Shown: positions 9,814 through 18,903, numbered from the stretch's first letter. The stretch is 64,000 nucleotides of DNA from Flavobacterium sp. GT3R68 (GCF_007109225.1 NZ_VJZK01000003.1:399557-463556), one strand, 5' to 3'. Notes: generated from the letters alone by a model not told the origin. Translations and numbers: made by a program.

Positions 9814-9844
9814 TTGTGCTTTCATCGATTTGTTCCTACATTTG
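9814..9844 (+). promoter_or_regulatory. smpB promoter (TTG-N20-TACATTTG)
   Basis: TTG at 9814-9816, 20 bases, then TACATTTG at 9837-9844: both halves of the Bacteroidota consensus. The smpB ATG begins 7 bases after the box, so transcription should start at or within a base or two of the start codon. Confidence 0.75.
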
Positions 9845-9851
9845 CAATCCT

Positions 9852-10307
9852 ATGCTAATAAAAACAGTCAACATCTTAAACAAACGAGCCAAGTTCGATT
9901 TCGAAATTATCGAAAAATATACGGCAGGCATTGTTTTGGCTGGGACCGAAATCAAATCCATCCGTTTAGGAAAAGCGAATATTACCGAAAGTTTCTGTGA
10001 ATTCAGCAACAACGAGCTTTTCGCGGTCAATACTTATATTGAAGAATATATGTATGGAAACCAATTCAACCACAAAGCACGAAGCGAACGCAAACTGTTA
10101 TTGAACAAGAAAGAACTGAAAGGATTGGCAAAAAGTGTTCAGGCAAAAGGACTGACCATTGTTCCGTTAAAATTGTTTACCAACGAAAAAGGGATGGCAA
10201 AACTCGAAATTGGACTCTGCAGAGGAAAAAAAACCTACGACAAACGGGAATCCTTGAAAGAACAGGACACTAAACGGGACTTGGACCGAATAAAAAAATC
10301 ATTTTAA
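9852..10307 (+). CDS. smpB: SsrA-binding protein SmpB
   Basis: 151 residues, the usual family length. SmpB binds tmRNA and takes it to stalled ribosomes for trans-translation. Visible: NKRAKFDFEIIEKYTAGIVL, GTEIKSIRLGKANI, a region ending GLCRGKKTYDKRESLKEQD (the conserved GK-x-x-DKR element) and a basic tail. I choose ATG 9852 because the family starts a few residues before NKRA and because the promoter box overlaps any earlier start. The tmRNA gene itself is not in this window. Confidence 0.95.
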   Translation: MLIKTVNILNKRAKFDFEIIEKYTAGIVLAGTEIKSIRLGKANITESFCEFSNNELFAVNTYIEEYMYGNQFNHKARSERKLLLNKKELKGLAKSVQAKGLTIVPLKLFTNEKGMAKLEIGLCRGKKTYDKRESLKEQDTKRDLDRIKKSF

Positions 10308-10335
10308 AACCCGTCATTTGATGGGTTTTGTTTTA
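10306..10335. terminator. Bidirectional terminator between smpB and pcm
   Basis: Eleven-base arms AAAACCCGTCA (10306-10316) and TGATGGGTTTT (10319-10329) pair with one G-T wobble and a two-base nominal loop, followed by GTTTTAATTTTT. It lies between two convergent genes. Confidence 0.82.
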
Positions 10336-10974
10336 ATTTTTATCTTCCAATAAAGGTACAAAGCGAAACTCTCCTAATTCATGTTTCTCAAATTCCTTTT
10401 CACTTTTACGAATCACTAATGTCATAATCTGTATGGTTTCCCCAACCGGAATAACCAGCCTGCCTCCTATTTTCAATTGCGCCATAAGCGGTTTCGGAAT
10501 AATCGGTGCACCGGCAGTTACGATGATACCATCAAAAGGAGCATAATTCGGCATCCCTTTATAACCATCTCCAAAAGTCAATAACTTAGGACGAATTCCC
10601 AATTTTGGTAGTAAAAGAGTAGTCTGCTTAAACAATTCATTTTGTCTTTCAATACTGTAAACCGAAGCTCCCATTGCACACAAAATGGCGGTCTGGTATC
10701 CGGATCCGGTACCAATTTCCAATACTTTATCGCCTTTTTTGACCTGCAATAATTCGGTTTGAAAGGCCACAGTATACGGTTGCGAAATTGTCTGACCCGC
10801 TGCAATCGGAAATGCCTTATCCTGATAGGCATAATCCGCAAGACCCGAATCAAAAAACAAGTGTCTCGGTACCTTTTTCAACGCATCCAATACAGCCTTA
10901 TCAGTAATTCCTTTCTGTTCCACAATTTGAACTAACTGATTTCGAAGTCCCTGATGTTTGGCTGTATCTTTCAA
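10333..10974 (-). CDS. pcm: Protein-L-isoaspartate O-methyltransferase
   Basis: 213 residues. Uses S-adenosylmethionine to methylate isoaspartyl residues in aged proteins and start their repair. The SAM-binding motif I is VLEIGTGSGYQTAIL, preceded by AYQDKAFPIAAGQTISQPY (the family's substrate-side ISQPY signature) and followed by post-I YSIERQ and FDGIIVTAGAP. Length is normal. It stands alone and is convergent with smpB. Confidence 0.95.
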   Translation of the reverse strand: MKDTAKHQGLRNQLVQIVEQKGITDKAVLDALKKVPRHLFFDSGLADYAYQDKAFPIAAGQTISQPYTVAFQTELLQVKKGDKVLEIGTGSGYQTAILCAMGASVYSIERQNELFKQTTLLLPKLGIRPKLLTFGDGYKGMPNYAPFDGIIVTAGAPIIPKPLMAQLKIGGRLVIPVGETIQIMTLVIRKSEKEFEKHELGEFRFVPLLEDKN

Positions 10975-11025
10975 AATTTAGGCTGATTTGTTTCCGTAAA
11001 ATTAAGAAAAGAAATAGAATTTTTT

Positions 11026-11098
11026 GGAGCAATTTCCCGCTATTTGCTTAAATCTTTTTTTCGTTCCTCAAAAAAGGATATCGCTTTTATCGGGGCTA
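11026..11098 (-). repeat. Dispersed intergenic repeat, copy A (minus orientation)
   Basis: On the minus strand it runs from TAGCCCCGATAAAAGCGAT to TAGCGGGAAATTGCTCC, 73 bases. Four other copies in this window share the same ends (16374, 18820, 40788, 52346). It separates pcm from the MocA-type gene; its right end is 63 bases before that start codon. Confidence 0.75.
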
Positions 11099-11161
11099 AA
11101 ATATTATGGAATATCAATAGCAATTATCATTTTATTCCTATTTTTGTTGAAAATACTCAAT

Positions 11162-12127
11162 ATGTTAAAAGTAGGGGTTTTAGGTGCCGGGCATCTTGGA
11201 AAAATACATTTACGATTATTACAACAATCCGAAAAATACGAATTAGTAGGCTTTTACGATGAAAATCAGGAAAACGCCGAAAAAATTGCAAAGGAATTTG
11301 GTTATAAACATTTCGCCACCATCGCCACCCTGATTCACGCTGTGGATGTGATTGATATTGTTACTCCAACGCTTTCCCATTATAAATGTGCCCGAGTGGC
11401 CATCAAATCCGGGAAACACGTTTTTATAGAAAAACCCATTTCAAATACAGTCGAAGAAGCCGAAGAAATCATCGCTCTCGCCAAAGAATACAACGTCAAA
11501 GGTCAGGTAGGCCATGTCGAGCGGTTCAATCCTGCTTTTATAGCCACCAAAAACATGATTGAAAACCCGATGTTTATTGAAACCCATCGTCTTGCTGAAT
11601 TCAATCCCCGCGGAACGGATGTCCCGGTAGTATTGGATTTGATGATTCACGACATAGACGCGATTTTAAGTGTCGTCAAATCGGATGTAAAATCCATCAA
11701 TGCCAGCGGCGTCTCCGTAATCAGTGATACTCCGGATATTGCGAATGCCCGTATTGAATTTAAAAACGGTTGTGTTGCCAATTTAACCGCCAGCCGGATT
11801 TCGTTGAAAAATATGCGCAAATCACGTTTCTTCCAAAAAGATGCCTATATCTCCGTTGATTTCCTGGAGAAAAAATGTGAGGTCGTAAAAATGAAGGACG
11901 CGCCTGAAATTCCGGGTGATTTCGACATGATTCTGCAAAATGCGGAAGGTGTAAAAAAACAGATTTACTTTGCCAATCCGGAAGTGGAACACAACAATGC
12001 CATTTTGGACGAATTGGAATCTTTTGCAGATGCCATCAATAATGATACTACTCCCGTTGTCACTCTAGACCAGGGAACCAATGCCTTGCGTGTAGCTTAT
12101 CAGATTATCGAGTGTTTCAAAAAATAA
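11162..12127 (+). CDS. Gfo/Idh/MocA family NAD(P)-dependent oxidoreductase
   Basis: 321 residues. The Rossmann motif GVLGAGHLGKIHLR is at the very start, followed by EKPISNTVEEAEEII with the family's EKP motif and the second-domain stretch VGHVERFNPAF. Start at 11162 (MLKVGVL): an upstream in-frame start would add 46 residues encoded partly by repeat copy A and an unrelated hydrophobic stretch, which I reject. Family members oxidise or reduce sugars and related compounds; the substrate cannot be assigned. It leads a close-packed rightward gene run. Confidence 0.88.
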   Translation: MLKVGVLGAGHLGKIHLRLLQQSEKYELVGFYDENQENAEKIAKEFGYKHFATIATLIHAVDVIDIVTPTLSHYKCARVAIKSGKHVFIEKPISNTVEEAEEIIALAKEYNVKGQVGHVERFNPAFIATKNMIENPMFIETHRLAEFNPRGTDVPVVLDLMIHDIDAILSVVKSDVKSINASGVSVISDTPDIANARIEFKNGCVANLTASRISLKNMRKSRFFQKDAYISVDFLEKKCEVVKMKDAPEIPGDFDMILQNAEGVKKQIYFANPEVEHNNAILDELESFADAINNDTTPVVTLDQGTNALRVAYQIIECFKK

Positions 12128-12153
12128 ATAAATTTCAACCATAAAATATACAA

Positions 12154-13041
12154 ATGAAGAATATTGCAGTAATCGGAGCAGGAACAATGGGTAACGGAAT
12201 CGCGCATACTTTCGCGCAAAGCGGTTTTACCGTTAAACTGATTGATGTGTCCGAAAAATCACTGGATAAAGGAATGGCAACAATCGCAGCCAATTTGAAC
12301 CGGATGGTCTCAAAAGGGACCATCACCGAAGACGATAAATTGAAAACTATCGGTAATATCATTACTTATACCGATATCAAAGATGGTGTGGTAGGTGTGG
12401 ATTTAGTGGTTGAAGCGGCTACCGAAAATGTCGAATTGAAACTGAACATCTTTAAACAATTAAACGATGCGTGTTCTCACGATACTATTTTAGCAACGAA
12501 TACTTCTTCGATATCAATCACGCAAATCGGTTCGGTTGTATCTCATCCGGAACGTGTTATCGGAATGCATTTCATGAATCCGGTCCCAATTATGAAATTG
12601 GTGGAAATTATCCGTGGGTACAACACTTCTGATGAAGTGACCAAAAGCATCATGGATTTATCTGAAAAGTTAGGTAAAACACCAGTAGAAGTAAATGATT
12701 ATCCTGGTTTCGTAGCGAACAGAATTTTAATGCCGATGATCAACGAAGCCATCGAAACATTATACAACAAAGTGGCCGGAGTCTATGAAATTGACACCGT
12801 AATGAAATTGGGAATGGGCCATCCGATGGGACCATTGCAATTAGCGGATTTTATTGGTCTTGACGTTTGTCTGGCAATCCTGAACGTAATGCATGACGGT
12901 TTTAAAAATCCTAAATATGCACCATGCCCGTTATTGGTCAATATGGTTCGCGCCGGAAAACTGGGAGCAAAATCAGGAGAAGGTTTCTATGATTATTCTG
13001 CAAGCAAAAAAGCGGAAAAAACCGCAAAAATGTTCGCCTAA
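12154..13041 (+). CDS. 3-hydroxyacyl/3-hydroxybutyryl-CoA dehydrogenase
   Basis: 295 residues, the length of the single-function short enzyme. It interconverts 3-hydroxyacyl-CoA and 3-oxoacyl-CoA with NAD. Visible: GAGTMGNGIAHTFAQSG (NAD-binding GxGxxG), TNTSSISIT, the catalytic-region HFMNPVPIMKLVEII (catalytic His) and the Glu-containing VNDYPGFVANRILMPM. Lies 26 bases after the MocA-type gene and 15 before the DUF1015 gene. Likely role: butyrate/fatty-acid or phenylacetate-type beta-oxidation steps. Confidence 0.93.
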   Translation: MKNIAVIGAGTMGNGIAHTFAQSGFTVKLIDVSEKSLDKGMATIAANLNRMVSKGTITEDDKLKTIGNIITYTDIKDGVVGVDLVVEAATENVELKLNIFKQLNDACSHDTILATNTSSISITQIGSVVSHPERVIGMHFMNPVPIMKLVEIIRGYNTSDEVTKSIMDLSEKLGKTPVEVNDYPGFVANRILMPMINEAIETLYNKVAGVYEIDTVMKLGMGHPMGPLQLADFIGLDVCLAILNVMHDGFKNPKYAPCPLLVNMVRAGKLGAKSGEGFYDYSASKKAEKTAKMFA

Positions 13042-13056
13042 ACTTTTCAATTCCTG

Positions 13057-14277
13057 ATGGCAAAAATAACCCCATTCAAAGCCGTACGTCCAACGCGCGA
13101 TAAAGTCAGCTTGGTCACTTCACGTTCCTATGAGGAATATTCCGCAGCGGAACTGGCTTCGCAATTGGATTTTAATCCATTGTCATTTTTGCACGTTTTG
13201 AATCCGGCTTATACCAACCAGCAAAAAAATACTTTTGAAAAGCGTTTTAAGCAGGTTAGCCAAAAATATCAGGAGTTTAAAGAAGAACATATTTTGGCTC
13301 AAGACCAAAAACCCTCGATTTATCTGCACAAGATAATTACCAAAACCCATAAATTCATTGGGATTATCGTAGGTACTTCGGTCGAAGATTATAAGAATAA
13401 TATCATCAAAAAACACGAAGATACGATTGAATATAGGGTTGATCTGTTCAAAGACTACATCAAATATGCCGGATTCAATACGGAACCGGTTCTGATGACC
13501 TATCCTGACAATCTTGCCATAGAAAGGTGGATTCTTCAAAAGAAACAAGCGGTTCCTGATTTTGAATTTTCTGCTACCAATAAAGACATTCATTATTTGT
13601 GGAAAATTGATAATGAAACAGAAATACAGTGGTTACAGAAAACTTTTGAAGAAATTGGCGATTTGTATATTGCCGATGGCCATCATCGTTCGGCTTCAGC
13701 AGCATTGCTATACGAACAGGAAAAGCAATCCGGGAATGATAACCTGAAATTTTTCATGAGTTTCCTGATTGCTGAAAGCAATGTCAAAATCTACGAATAT
13801 AACCGATTGATTAAAGACTTGAACGGTTTAATCAAAGTAGAATTTCTAAAAAAACTACAGGAGCATTTTTTTGTCGAAATAAAGCAGGAAAAATTGTTTC
13901 AACCCGCTGAAAAACATATATTTGGCATGTATCTCGATGGGGAGTTTTATTCTTTGTCGTTGAAAAGCGATAAAAAGCGTGCCACGACTGTATTAAATGA
14001 TTTGGATGCACAAATTTTATACGATTACGTACTGCTTCCAATATTAGGAATCGAGGATTTACGAAATGATGAACGCATTGAATATATTCCGGGGAAACAG
14101 TCGGTTTTAGATGTAAAAGCGAAAGTGGACAGCGAAGAATTTGAAGTTGGTTTTATTCTTTTTCCATCTAATATCAACGAAATAAAGAAGGTAGCTGATG
14201 CAAATTTAATTATGCCGCCAAAAAGTACGTACATTGAGCCGAAATTCAGAAGTGGATTAGTAGTATATGAACTATAA
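13057..14277 (+). CDS. DUF1015 family protein
   Basis: 406 residues. The start MAKITPFKAVRPTRDKV and the IADGHHRSASA signature are those of DUF1015, a family of cytoplasmic proteins present in many bacteria, sometimes proposed to be kinases or related to serine metabolism, without firm function. DGHHR sits near residue 207. Fifteen bases after the dehydrogenase gene and 26 before the YggS-type gene, so probably in one transcript with them. Confidence 0.9.
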   Translation: MAKITPFKAVRPTRDKVSLVTSRSYEEYSAAELASQLDFNPLSFLHVLNPAYTNQQKNTFEKRFKQVSQKYQEFKEEHILAQDQKPSIYLHKIITKTHKFIGIIVGTSVEDYKNNIIKKHEDTIEYRVDLFKDYIKYAGFNTEPVLMTYPDNLAIERWILQKKQAVPDFEFSATNKDIHYLWKIDNETEIQWLQKTFEEIGDLYIADGHHRSASAALLYEQEKQSGNDNLKFFMSFLIAESNVKIYEYNRLIKDLNGLIKVEFLKKLQEHFFVEIKQEKLFQPAEKHIFGMYLDGEFYSLSLKSDKKRATTVLNDLDAQILYDYVLLPILGIEDLRNDERIEYIPGKQSVLDVKAKVDSEEFEVGFILFPSNINEIKKVADANLIMPPKSTYIEPKFRSGLVVYEL

Positions 14278-14303
14278 AACCAAATAAGTTTAAAAATTGA
14301 ACG

Positions 14304-14954
14304 ATGGTGATAGCAGAAAACATACATTCGATTAAAAGTAGTTTGCCAGAGCACGTGACTTTGGTAGCCATTTCCAAAACAAAACCTCTTTTTGACTTAA
14401 TGGAAGCTTACTATGCGGGACAGCGCACTTATGGTGAAAACAAAATTCTGGAAATGTTCGCGAAGTGGGAAAAAATGCCCAAAGACGTTCAATGGCATAT
14501 GGTGGGTCACGTTCAGACCAACAAAGTAAAATTTATGGCACCGTTTGTAAAACTGATTCACGGTGTTGACAGCATAAAACTGCTTTTGGAAATTAATAAA
14601 CAGGCAAAGAAATGCAATCGGATTATTGATTGTCTTCTTCAGGTTCATATTGCCGTAGAAGAAACTAAATTTGGTCTGGATGAAAAAGAAATCGGCTCAC
14701 TCTTATCTTCAGAAGAGTTTAAGGAATTACAAAATATCCGGATCATTGGGCTCATGGGAATGGCCACCTTGACGGAAAATCAGGATCAGATTAAAAGTGA
14801 ATTCATGCATCTGAAATCAATTTTTGATCACTTTGCAATACAAAACCCACAATTTACTACACTTTCAATGGGTATGTCAGGCGATTACCAGCTCGCTATT
14901 GATTGCGGAAGCACCATGGTTCGGATTGGAAGCAGTATCTTTGGCGGACGTTAA
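14304..14954 (+). CDS. YggS/PLPBP family pyridoxal-phosphate homeostasis protein
   Basis: 216 residues. These single-domain proteins bind pyridoxal 5'-phosphate and keep vitamin B6 and amino-acid pools in balance; no enzyme activity is established. Visible: the lysine in VAISKTKP that holds PLP, the GENKILEM turn (family: GENYVQE), WHMVGHVQTNKVK, and the phosphate-binding LSMGMSGDYQLAIDCGSTMVRIGSSIFG. Part of the rightward run. Confidence 0.93.
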   Translation: MVIAENIHSIKSSLPEHVTLVAISKTKPLFDLMEAYYAGQRTYGENKILEMFAKWEKMPKDVQWHMVGHVQTNKVKFMAPFVKLIHGVDSIKLLLEINKQAKKCNRIIDCLLQVHIAVEETKFGLDEKEIGSLLSSEEFKELQNIRIIGLMGMATLTENQDQIKSEFMHLKSIFDHFAIQNPQFTTLSMGMSGDYQLAIDCGSTMVRIGSSIFGGR

Positions 14955-14997
14955 TTAGAAATTTCACTATTTCAGGCTTTAAAACTTTAAAAATATT

Positions 14998-16359
14998 TTG
15001 TACGCGATACTCGACATAGAAACCACCGGTGGCCAATTCAATGAAGAAGGAATTACCGAAATTGCCATTTATAAATTTGATGGCCATGAAATCGTGGATC
15101 AATTTATAAGCCTGGTGAACCCTGAAATTCCGATACAGCCATTTGTTGTAAAACTTACCGGAATCAATAATGCGATGCTACGCAGTGCACCTAAATTTTT
15201 TGAAGTCGCCAAAAGGATTATTGAAATGACCAACGATTGCGTCCTTGTGGCACACAATGCTTCTTTTGATTACCGTATTTTGCGTACGGAATTCCGCCGT
15301 TTAGGATATGATTTTAACCAGCAGACACTTTGTACGGTAGAATTATCCAAAAAACTAATGCCTGAGCAAACTTCGCACAGCCTTGGGAAATTAGTCCGCG
15401 CTTTGGGAATCCCTATGGCAGACCGTCATCGGGCCAGTGGTGACGCCATGGCTACGGTGAAACTATTCAAAATGCTGTTGGACAAGGATCTTGAAAAAGT
15501 AATTGTAAAAGAACTCATCAAAACAGAAGTCGAAAAAGGAATGGCACCCAAATTAGTGGATATCGTTGCCGCCATTCCTTCGAAAACTGGAATATATTAC
15601 ATCCATCGCGAGGACGGAAGCCTACTTTTTATTGGCAAAAGCAAAAACATTAAAAAAAGGGTTAACCAGCACTTTACAGGGATCACTCGAAGCGCTAAAA
15701 AAATACAAAATGAAGTCTTTACCGTAACCTATGAGGAAACCGGAAGTGAACTGATTGCCCTATTGAAAGAAACGGAAGAAATTAAAGTTAACAGACCCAT
15801 TTACAACAGAATGTCCCCTAAAAACAATTTTTCTTGGGCCATCTATTCCGAAAAAGATGAAAATGGCTATCTTAATTTGAAACTGCAGAAAGCCGATGGA
15901 AGAAAAAAAGAAATCACTTCTTTCACTACGGCTCAAGAGGCTACAAATGCATTAATCCGGGTTACTTCACATTATCAGCTATGCCAGAAACTAACCGGAT
16001 TGTATGAAACCAAAACGCACTGCTTCCAGCATACCATCAATGAATGTGACGGAGCCTGTGTTGGAAAAATCACACCTGATGAATACAATGCCCGGGTTCA
16101 GACTTTTATCGACAAAAACCTGTTTGAAAATAAAACCATGGCCATCATCGACAAAGGCCGCACCATCAATGAACGCAGTGTCATTTTGGTTGAAAATGGC
16201 ATCTTGAAAGGATATGCCTTTTATGATTTGAACTATCAGGTGCACAATATTGATATTTTGAAAAACATCATTATTCCGATGCAAAGCAACCGGGAAGTCA
16301 GAAACGGTATTCAAAATTACCTGCGAAAAAATAAAGTAATGAAGATTATCCATTTTTAA
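14998..16359 (+). CDS. DEDDh exonuclease / GIY-YIG endonuclease fusion
   Basis: 453 residues. First part (about 1-165): DnaQ-type 3'-5' exonuclease with ExoI AILDIETTGG, ExoII VAHNASFDYRIL and ExoIII HRASGDAMAT. Second part (about 195-275): UvrC/Cho-type GIY-YIG nuclease, TGIYYIHREDGSLLFIGKSKNIKKR. A C-terminal segment with Cys and His residues follows. Such fusions are known in bacteria and are thought to act in DNA repair. The start must be TTG at 14998: an in-frame stop lies 18 bases upstream and MYAILDIE begins the domain directly. Confidence 0.9.
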   Translation: MYAILDIETTGGQFNEEGITEIAIYKFDGHEIVDQFISLVNPEIPIQPFVVKLTGINNAMLRSAPKFFEVAKRIIEMTNDCVLVAHNASFDYRILRTEFRRLGYDFNQQTLCTVELSKKLMPEQTSHSLGKLVRALGIPMADRHRASGDAMATVKLFKMLLDKDLEKVIVKELIKTEVEKGMAPKLVDIVAAIPSKTGIYYIHREDGSLLFIGKSKNIKKRVNQHFTGITRSAKKIQNEVFTVTYEETGSELIALLKETEEIKVNRPIYNRMSPKNNFSWAIYSEKDENGYLNLKLQKADGRKKEITSFTTAQEATNALIRVTSHYQLCQKLTGLYETKTHCFQHTINECDGACVGKITPDEYNARVQTFIDKNLFENKTMAIIDKGRTINERSVILVENGILKGYAFYDLNYQVHNIDILKNIIIPMQSNREVRNGIQNYLRKNKVMKIIHF

Positions 16360-16373
16360 TTTTAATCTTAATT

Positions 16374-16517
16374 GGAAGCTATTCCCGGCTGTACACTGCA
16401 ACTCCTCGTTATTCCAGTTGTTTTCTGAAGCCATAAAAGGAGCTTCCGAAGTCGCTCTCTTATAGCTAAGAAAACTAACTTTCATACACTGCGGGGTTTC
16501 CGTTACCATCCGGGCTA
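16374..16517 (-). repeat. Dispersed intergenic repeat, copy B (minus orientation)
   Basis: A 144-base version. On the plus strand it starts GGAAGCTATTCCCGGCTGTA and ends CCATCCGGGCTA; the reverse complement matches the ends of the other copies. The middle is longer and unlike theirs. It lies between the exonuclease/GIY-YIG gene and miaA, ending 9 bases before the miaA start. Confidence 0.65.
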
Positions 16518-16526
16518 AAAAACAAT

Positions 16527-17429
16527 ATGAAATACCTAATTACCATCGTCGGCCCAACAGCGATAGGAAAAACATCCTTAAGCATTGCTTTGGCACAATA
16601 TTTTAACTGTGACATCATTTCTTGTGACAGCCGTCAGTTCTTTACCGAAATGAGCATCGGAACAGCGGCTCCATCCAAAGAAGAACTCGCTGCAGCCAAT
16701 CATCATTTTATTCATAATAAATCTATTTTTGAAAACTATACGGTAGGCGATTTTGAAAAAGAAGCCATTGTTAAACTCGACGAATTGTATCGCACCAATG
16801 ATTACGCGATATTAGTCGGCGGTTCCGGATTGTATGTCGATGCGATATTAAAAGGCTTTGATGATTTCCCTGAAATCGATAGTAATGTCCGCGAAGATAT
16901 CACTGCAAACTATGAAAAGTTCGGAATTGAATACCTGCAAGAGGAACTCGAAAAACAAGATCCCGTATATTTTGATACAGTCGCTAAAGAGAATCCCCAA
17001 AGGCTAATGCGCGCCTTGGAGGTTTGTATCGGTTCCGGCAAACCGTATTCTTCTTTTTTGCACCAGGTAAAAAATGAGCGGAATTTCATCCCCATCAAAA
17101 TTGGCCTGGAAACCGACCGCGAAATAATCTATGACCGAATCAACCGTCGGGTCGATATCATGATGAGCGAAGGCTTATTGGAAGAAGCAAAAAACCTTTA
17201 TCCGCAAAAAGAACTCAATGCGTTACAAACCGTAGGTTACAGGGAACTATTCAGTTATTTTGACGGGGAATTCACTTTGGAATTTGCAATTTCCGAAATT
17301 AAAAAGAACAGCCGACGTTTTGCCAAAAGGCAACTGACCTGGTTCAAAAAAAATGAAGACACCAAATGGTTTGACTTTACAGCTACAAAGAATGAAATCA
17401 TAGATTATATTAATTGCAGAAATAAATAA
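16527..17429 (+). CDS. miaA: tRNA dimethylallyltransferase MiaA
   Basis: 300 residues. Puts a dimethylallyl group on A37 of tRNAs that read codons starting with U. P-loop GPTAIGKTSLSIALA at residues 8-22, then the substrate-site DSRQFFTEMSIGTAAPS, GGSGLYVDAIL, and the C-terminal QTVGYRELFSYFDGE with a basic RRFAKRQLTWFKK tail. Length matches the family. Starts 9 bases after repeat copy B, so any leader is made by repeat sequence. Confidence 0.96.
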   Translation: MKYLITIVGPTAIGKTSLSIALAQYFNCDIISCDSRQFFTEMSIGTAAPSKEELAAANHHFIHNKSIFENYTVGDFEKEAIVKLDELYRTNDYAILVGGSGLYVDAILKGFDDFPEIDSNVREDITANYEKFGIEYLQEELEKQDPVYFDTVAKENPQRLMRALEVCIGSGKPYSSFLHQVKNERNFIPIKIGLETDREIIYDRINRRVDIMMSEGLLEEAKNLYPQKELNALQTVGYRELFSYFDGEFTLEFAISEIKKNSRRFAKRQLTWFKKNEDTKWFDFTATKNEIIDYINCRNK

Positions 17430-17483
17430 ATTTTATCACGCAACCATTTTTAAAATTTATAATCTAATGAAAAAACAAGCTGT

Positions 17484-18032
17484 ATGAAAAAATTAAAATT
17501 CCTTTTATTTATCCCGCTTTTATGTGCCATGCAATGCGAACCTGAAGGTCCCTGCGGAGACAACCCTACGAGCAATTATGTATTACATAACAATCTGATT
17601 TCGATAGAAACCAATGGCACCACTTACCATGTAGGAGATACGATCTGGATTAATGCTGTCGTAAATAAAAACCAGAGTGATGCCAATAGCTCCCAAAATA
17701 TTAATTTGTTCAATTTTGACAACAAGCTTAATTTTAACGTCAATTTACTCAAAACTTCCAGCTATAATCAGAATTTCCCGATTTCACTAAACGAAAATCA
17801 CGTTGTCAGTGATAAGGGCGAGGTCATGGCCAATTCTTTCATTATGGTAAAAGAAGGCGATAATTTTGTCAACAGAACGGGAATTAAATTATTGGAAACC
17901 GGTACATTTAAAATTAACTGTGCAGAAATTTCTTCGTATAGAGACTATTATGATTGCACTACAAGAACCTATATAGGGACAACTATTAGTAATGCCGATT
18001 CTGAAAATTATTATAACTTTATCGTCGAATAA
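17484..18032 (+). CDS. Hypothetical lipoprotein
   Basis: 182 residues. Signal MKKLKFLLFIPLLCAMQC gives a lipidated Cys18 (AMQC), so it is anchored in a membrane. The mature part has further Cys residues (CGDNP, NCAEI, YDCTT) and strand-like segments, but no family I recognise. A six-codon reading frame (ATG at 17467) ends in a TGA that overlaps this ATG. It follows miaA by 54 bases. Confidence 0.7.
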   Translation: MKKLKFLLFIPLLCAMQCEPEGPCGDNPTSNYVLHNNLISIETNGTTYHVGDTIWINAVVNKNQSDANSSQNINLFNFDNKLNFNVNLLKTSSYNQNFPISLNENHVVSDKGEVMANSFIMVKEGDNFVNRTGIKLLETGTFKINCAEISSYRDYYDCTTRTYIGTTISNADSENYYNFIVE

Positions 18033-18066
18033 TTTTAAACTTTACACTTCTCTAATTCTAATTTAC

Positions 18067-18807
18067 ATGCCAATTTCATCCGACTTCAATTCGATTTTCA
18101 GCAAGGATTGGGAAATCAATTTTACCCAATGTACCCCTAACGGCTATTTAAAGTACAGTGATATGTGCAATATTCTGCAATTAACTGCGGCAGCACATTC
18201 GGAGGTCGGAGGCATTAGTTTTATGGACATGCAGGAATTTGACCAGGCATGGGTTTTGAGCCGAATGAGAATTGAAATTTCCGCATTACCCAAATGGAAA
18301 GACGTGGTGACGGTAAAGACCTGGATAAACAGTCTGGAAAATTCGCGTTCGGTGCGGGCCTTAGAGATTTATGTCAATGGTGTAAAAATAGCCGGATCTG
18401 AGACTTTTTGGGTTGTCTTTAATACCGAACAACGGCGTCCGCAGGCATTGGCCCTTCCCTACGATCATTTTGAAATCTATCCGGAGAAATTGGCCACTGG
18501 GAAAACGTTTTCGAAAATCAATCTTAATGATGAGAGAGAAATGGTTTTTGAGCGCAATATTGTTTTATCGGATCTGGACATTGTCAATCATGTGAATAAT
18601 GTCAAATATTTGGAATGGTGTTTGGATCTTATTGATGCTGAGGCTATTTTAGAACAAAAAATTACCAGTTTTGAAATGAATTTCCTGAAGGAACTTTCGT
18701 TAAAGGACCACGTTATTATTCATGAAAGTGTGGGTGAAACGGCCACTATTTTCAACATTACTAAAGATGACAAAACCATTTTTGCATTACAGTTGAACTG
18801 GAAATAG
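18067..18807 (+). CDS. Acyl-ACP thioesterase (FatA/FatB-like)
   Basis: 246 residues with two hot-dog halves. The family releases fatty acids from acyl carrier protein. First half: GYLKYSDMCNILQLTAAAHSE and W-VLSRMRIEI; second half: SDLDIVNHVNNVKYLEWCLD, which carries the conserved N-H-V-N-N-x-x-Y catalytic region. Start at 18067 (MPISSDFNS): an earlier in-frame start would overlap the lipoprotein gene and add 25 unrelated residues. Followed after 12 bases by repeat copy C. Confidence 0.88.
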   Translation: MPISSDFNSIFSKDWEINFTQCTPNGYLKYSDMCNILQLTAAAHSEVGGISFMDMQEFDQAWVLSRMRIEISALPKWKDVVTVKTWINSLENSRSVRALEIYVNGVKIAGSETFWVVFNTEQRRPQALALPYDHFEIYPEKLATGKTFSKINLNDEREMVFERNIVLSDLDIVNHVNNVKYLEWCLDLIDAEAILEQKITSFEMNFLKELSLKDHVIIHESVGETATIFNITKDDKTIFALQLNWK

Positions 18808-18819
18808 AATTATTTTGCC

Positions 18820-18896
18820 TAGCCCTGGTTGGAACGGCATCCTTTTTATGGCTTCTTTAGCCAAAAAAGATAGAGTGTAAAACAGGAAATAGCTCC
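18820..18896 (+). repeat. Dispersed intergenic repeat, copy C (plus orientation)
   Basis: 77 bases from TAGCCCTGGTTGGAACGG to AACAGGAAATAGCTCC, with an internal hairpin-capable part (CTTTTTATGGC, GCCAAAAAAG). It lies between the stops of two convergent genes and runs into the hairpin at 18904. Confidence 0.78.
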
Positions 18897-18903
18897 AAAA
18901 AAA

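Noticed and set aside
11024..11161. 46-residue N-terminal membrane extension of the Gfo/Idh/MocA protein
   Set aside because: It is encoded by dispersed repeat copy A and unrelated sequence; the Rossmann motif begins right after the internal ATG at 11162.
13183..13593. Long minus-strand frame inside the DUF1015 gene
   Set aside because: Antisense shadow of a clear protein-coding gene with no recognisable family character.
15991..16509. 172-codon minus-strand frame over the end of the exonuclease/GIY-YIG gene
   Set aside because: Mostly antisense to that gene and continuing into repeat copy B; no motif or signal.
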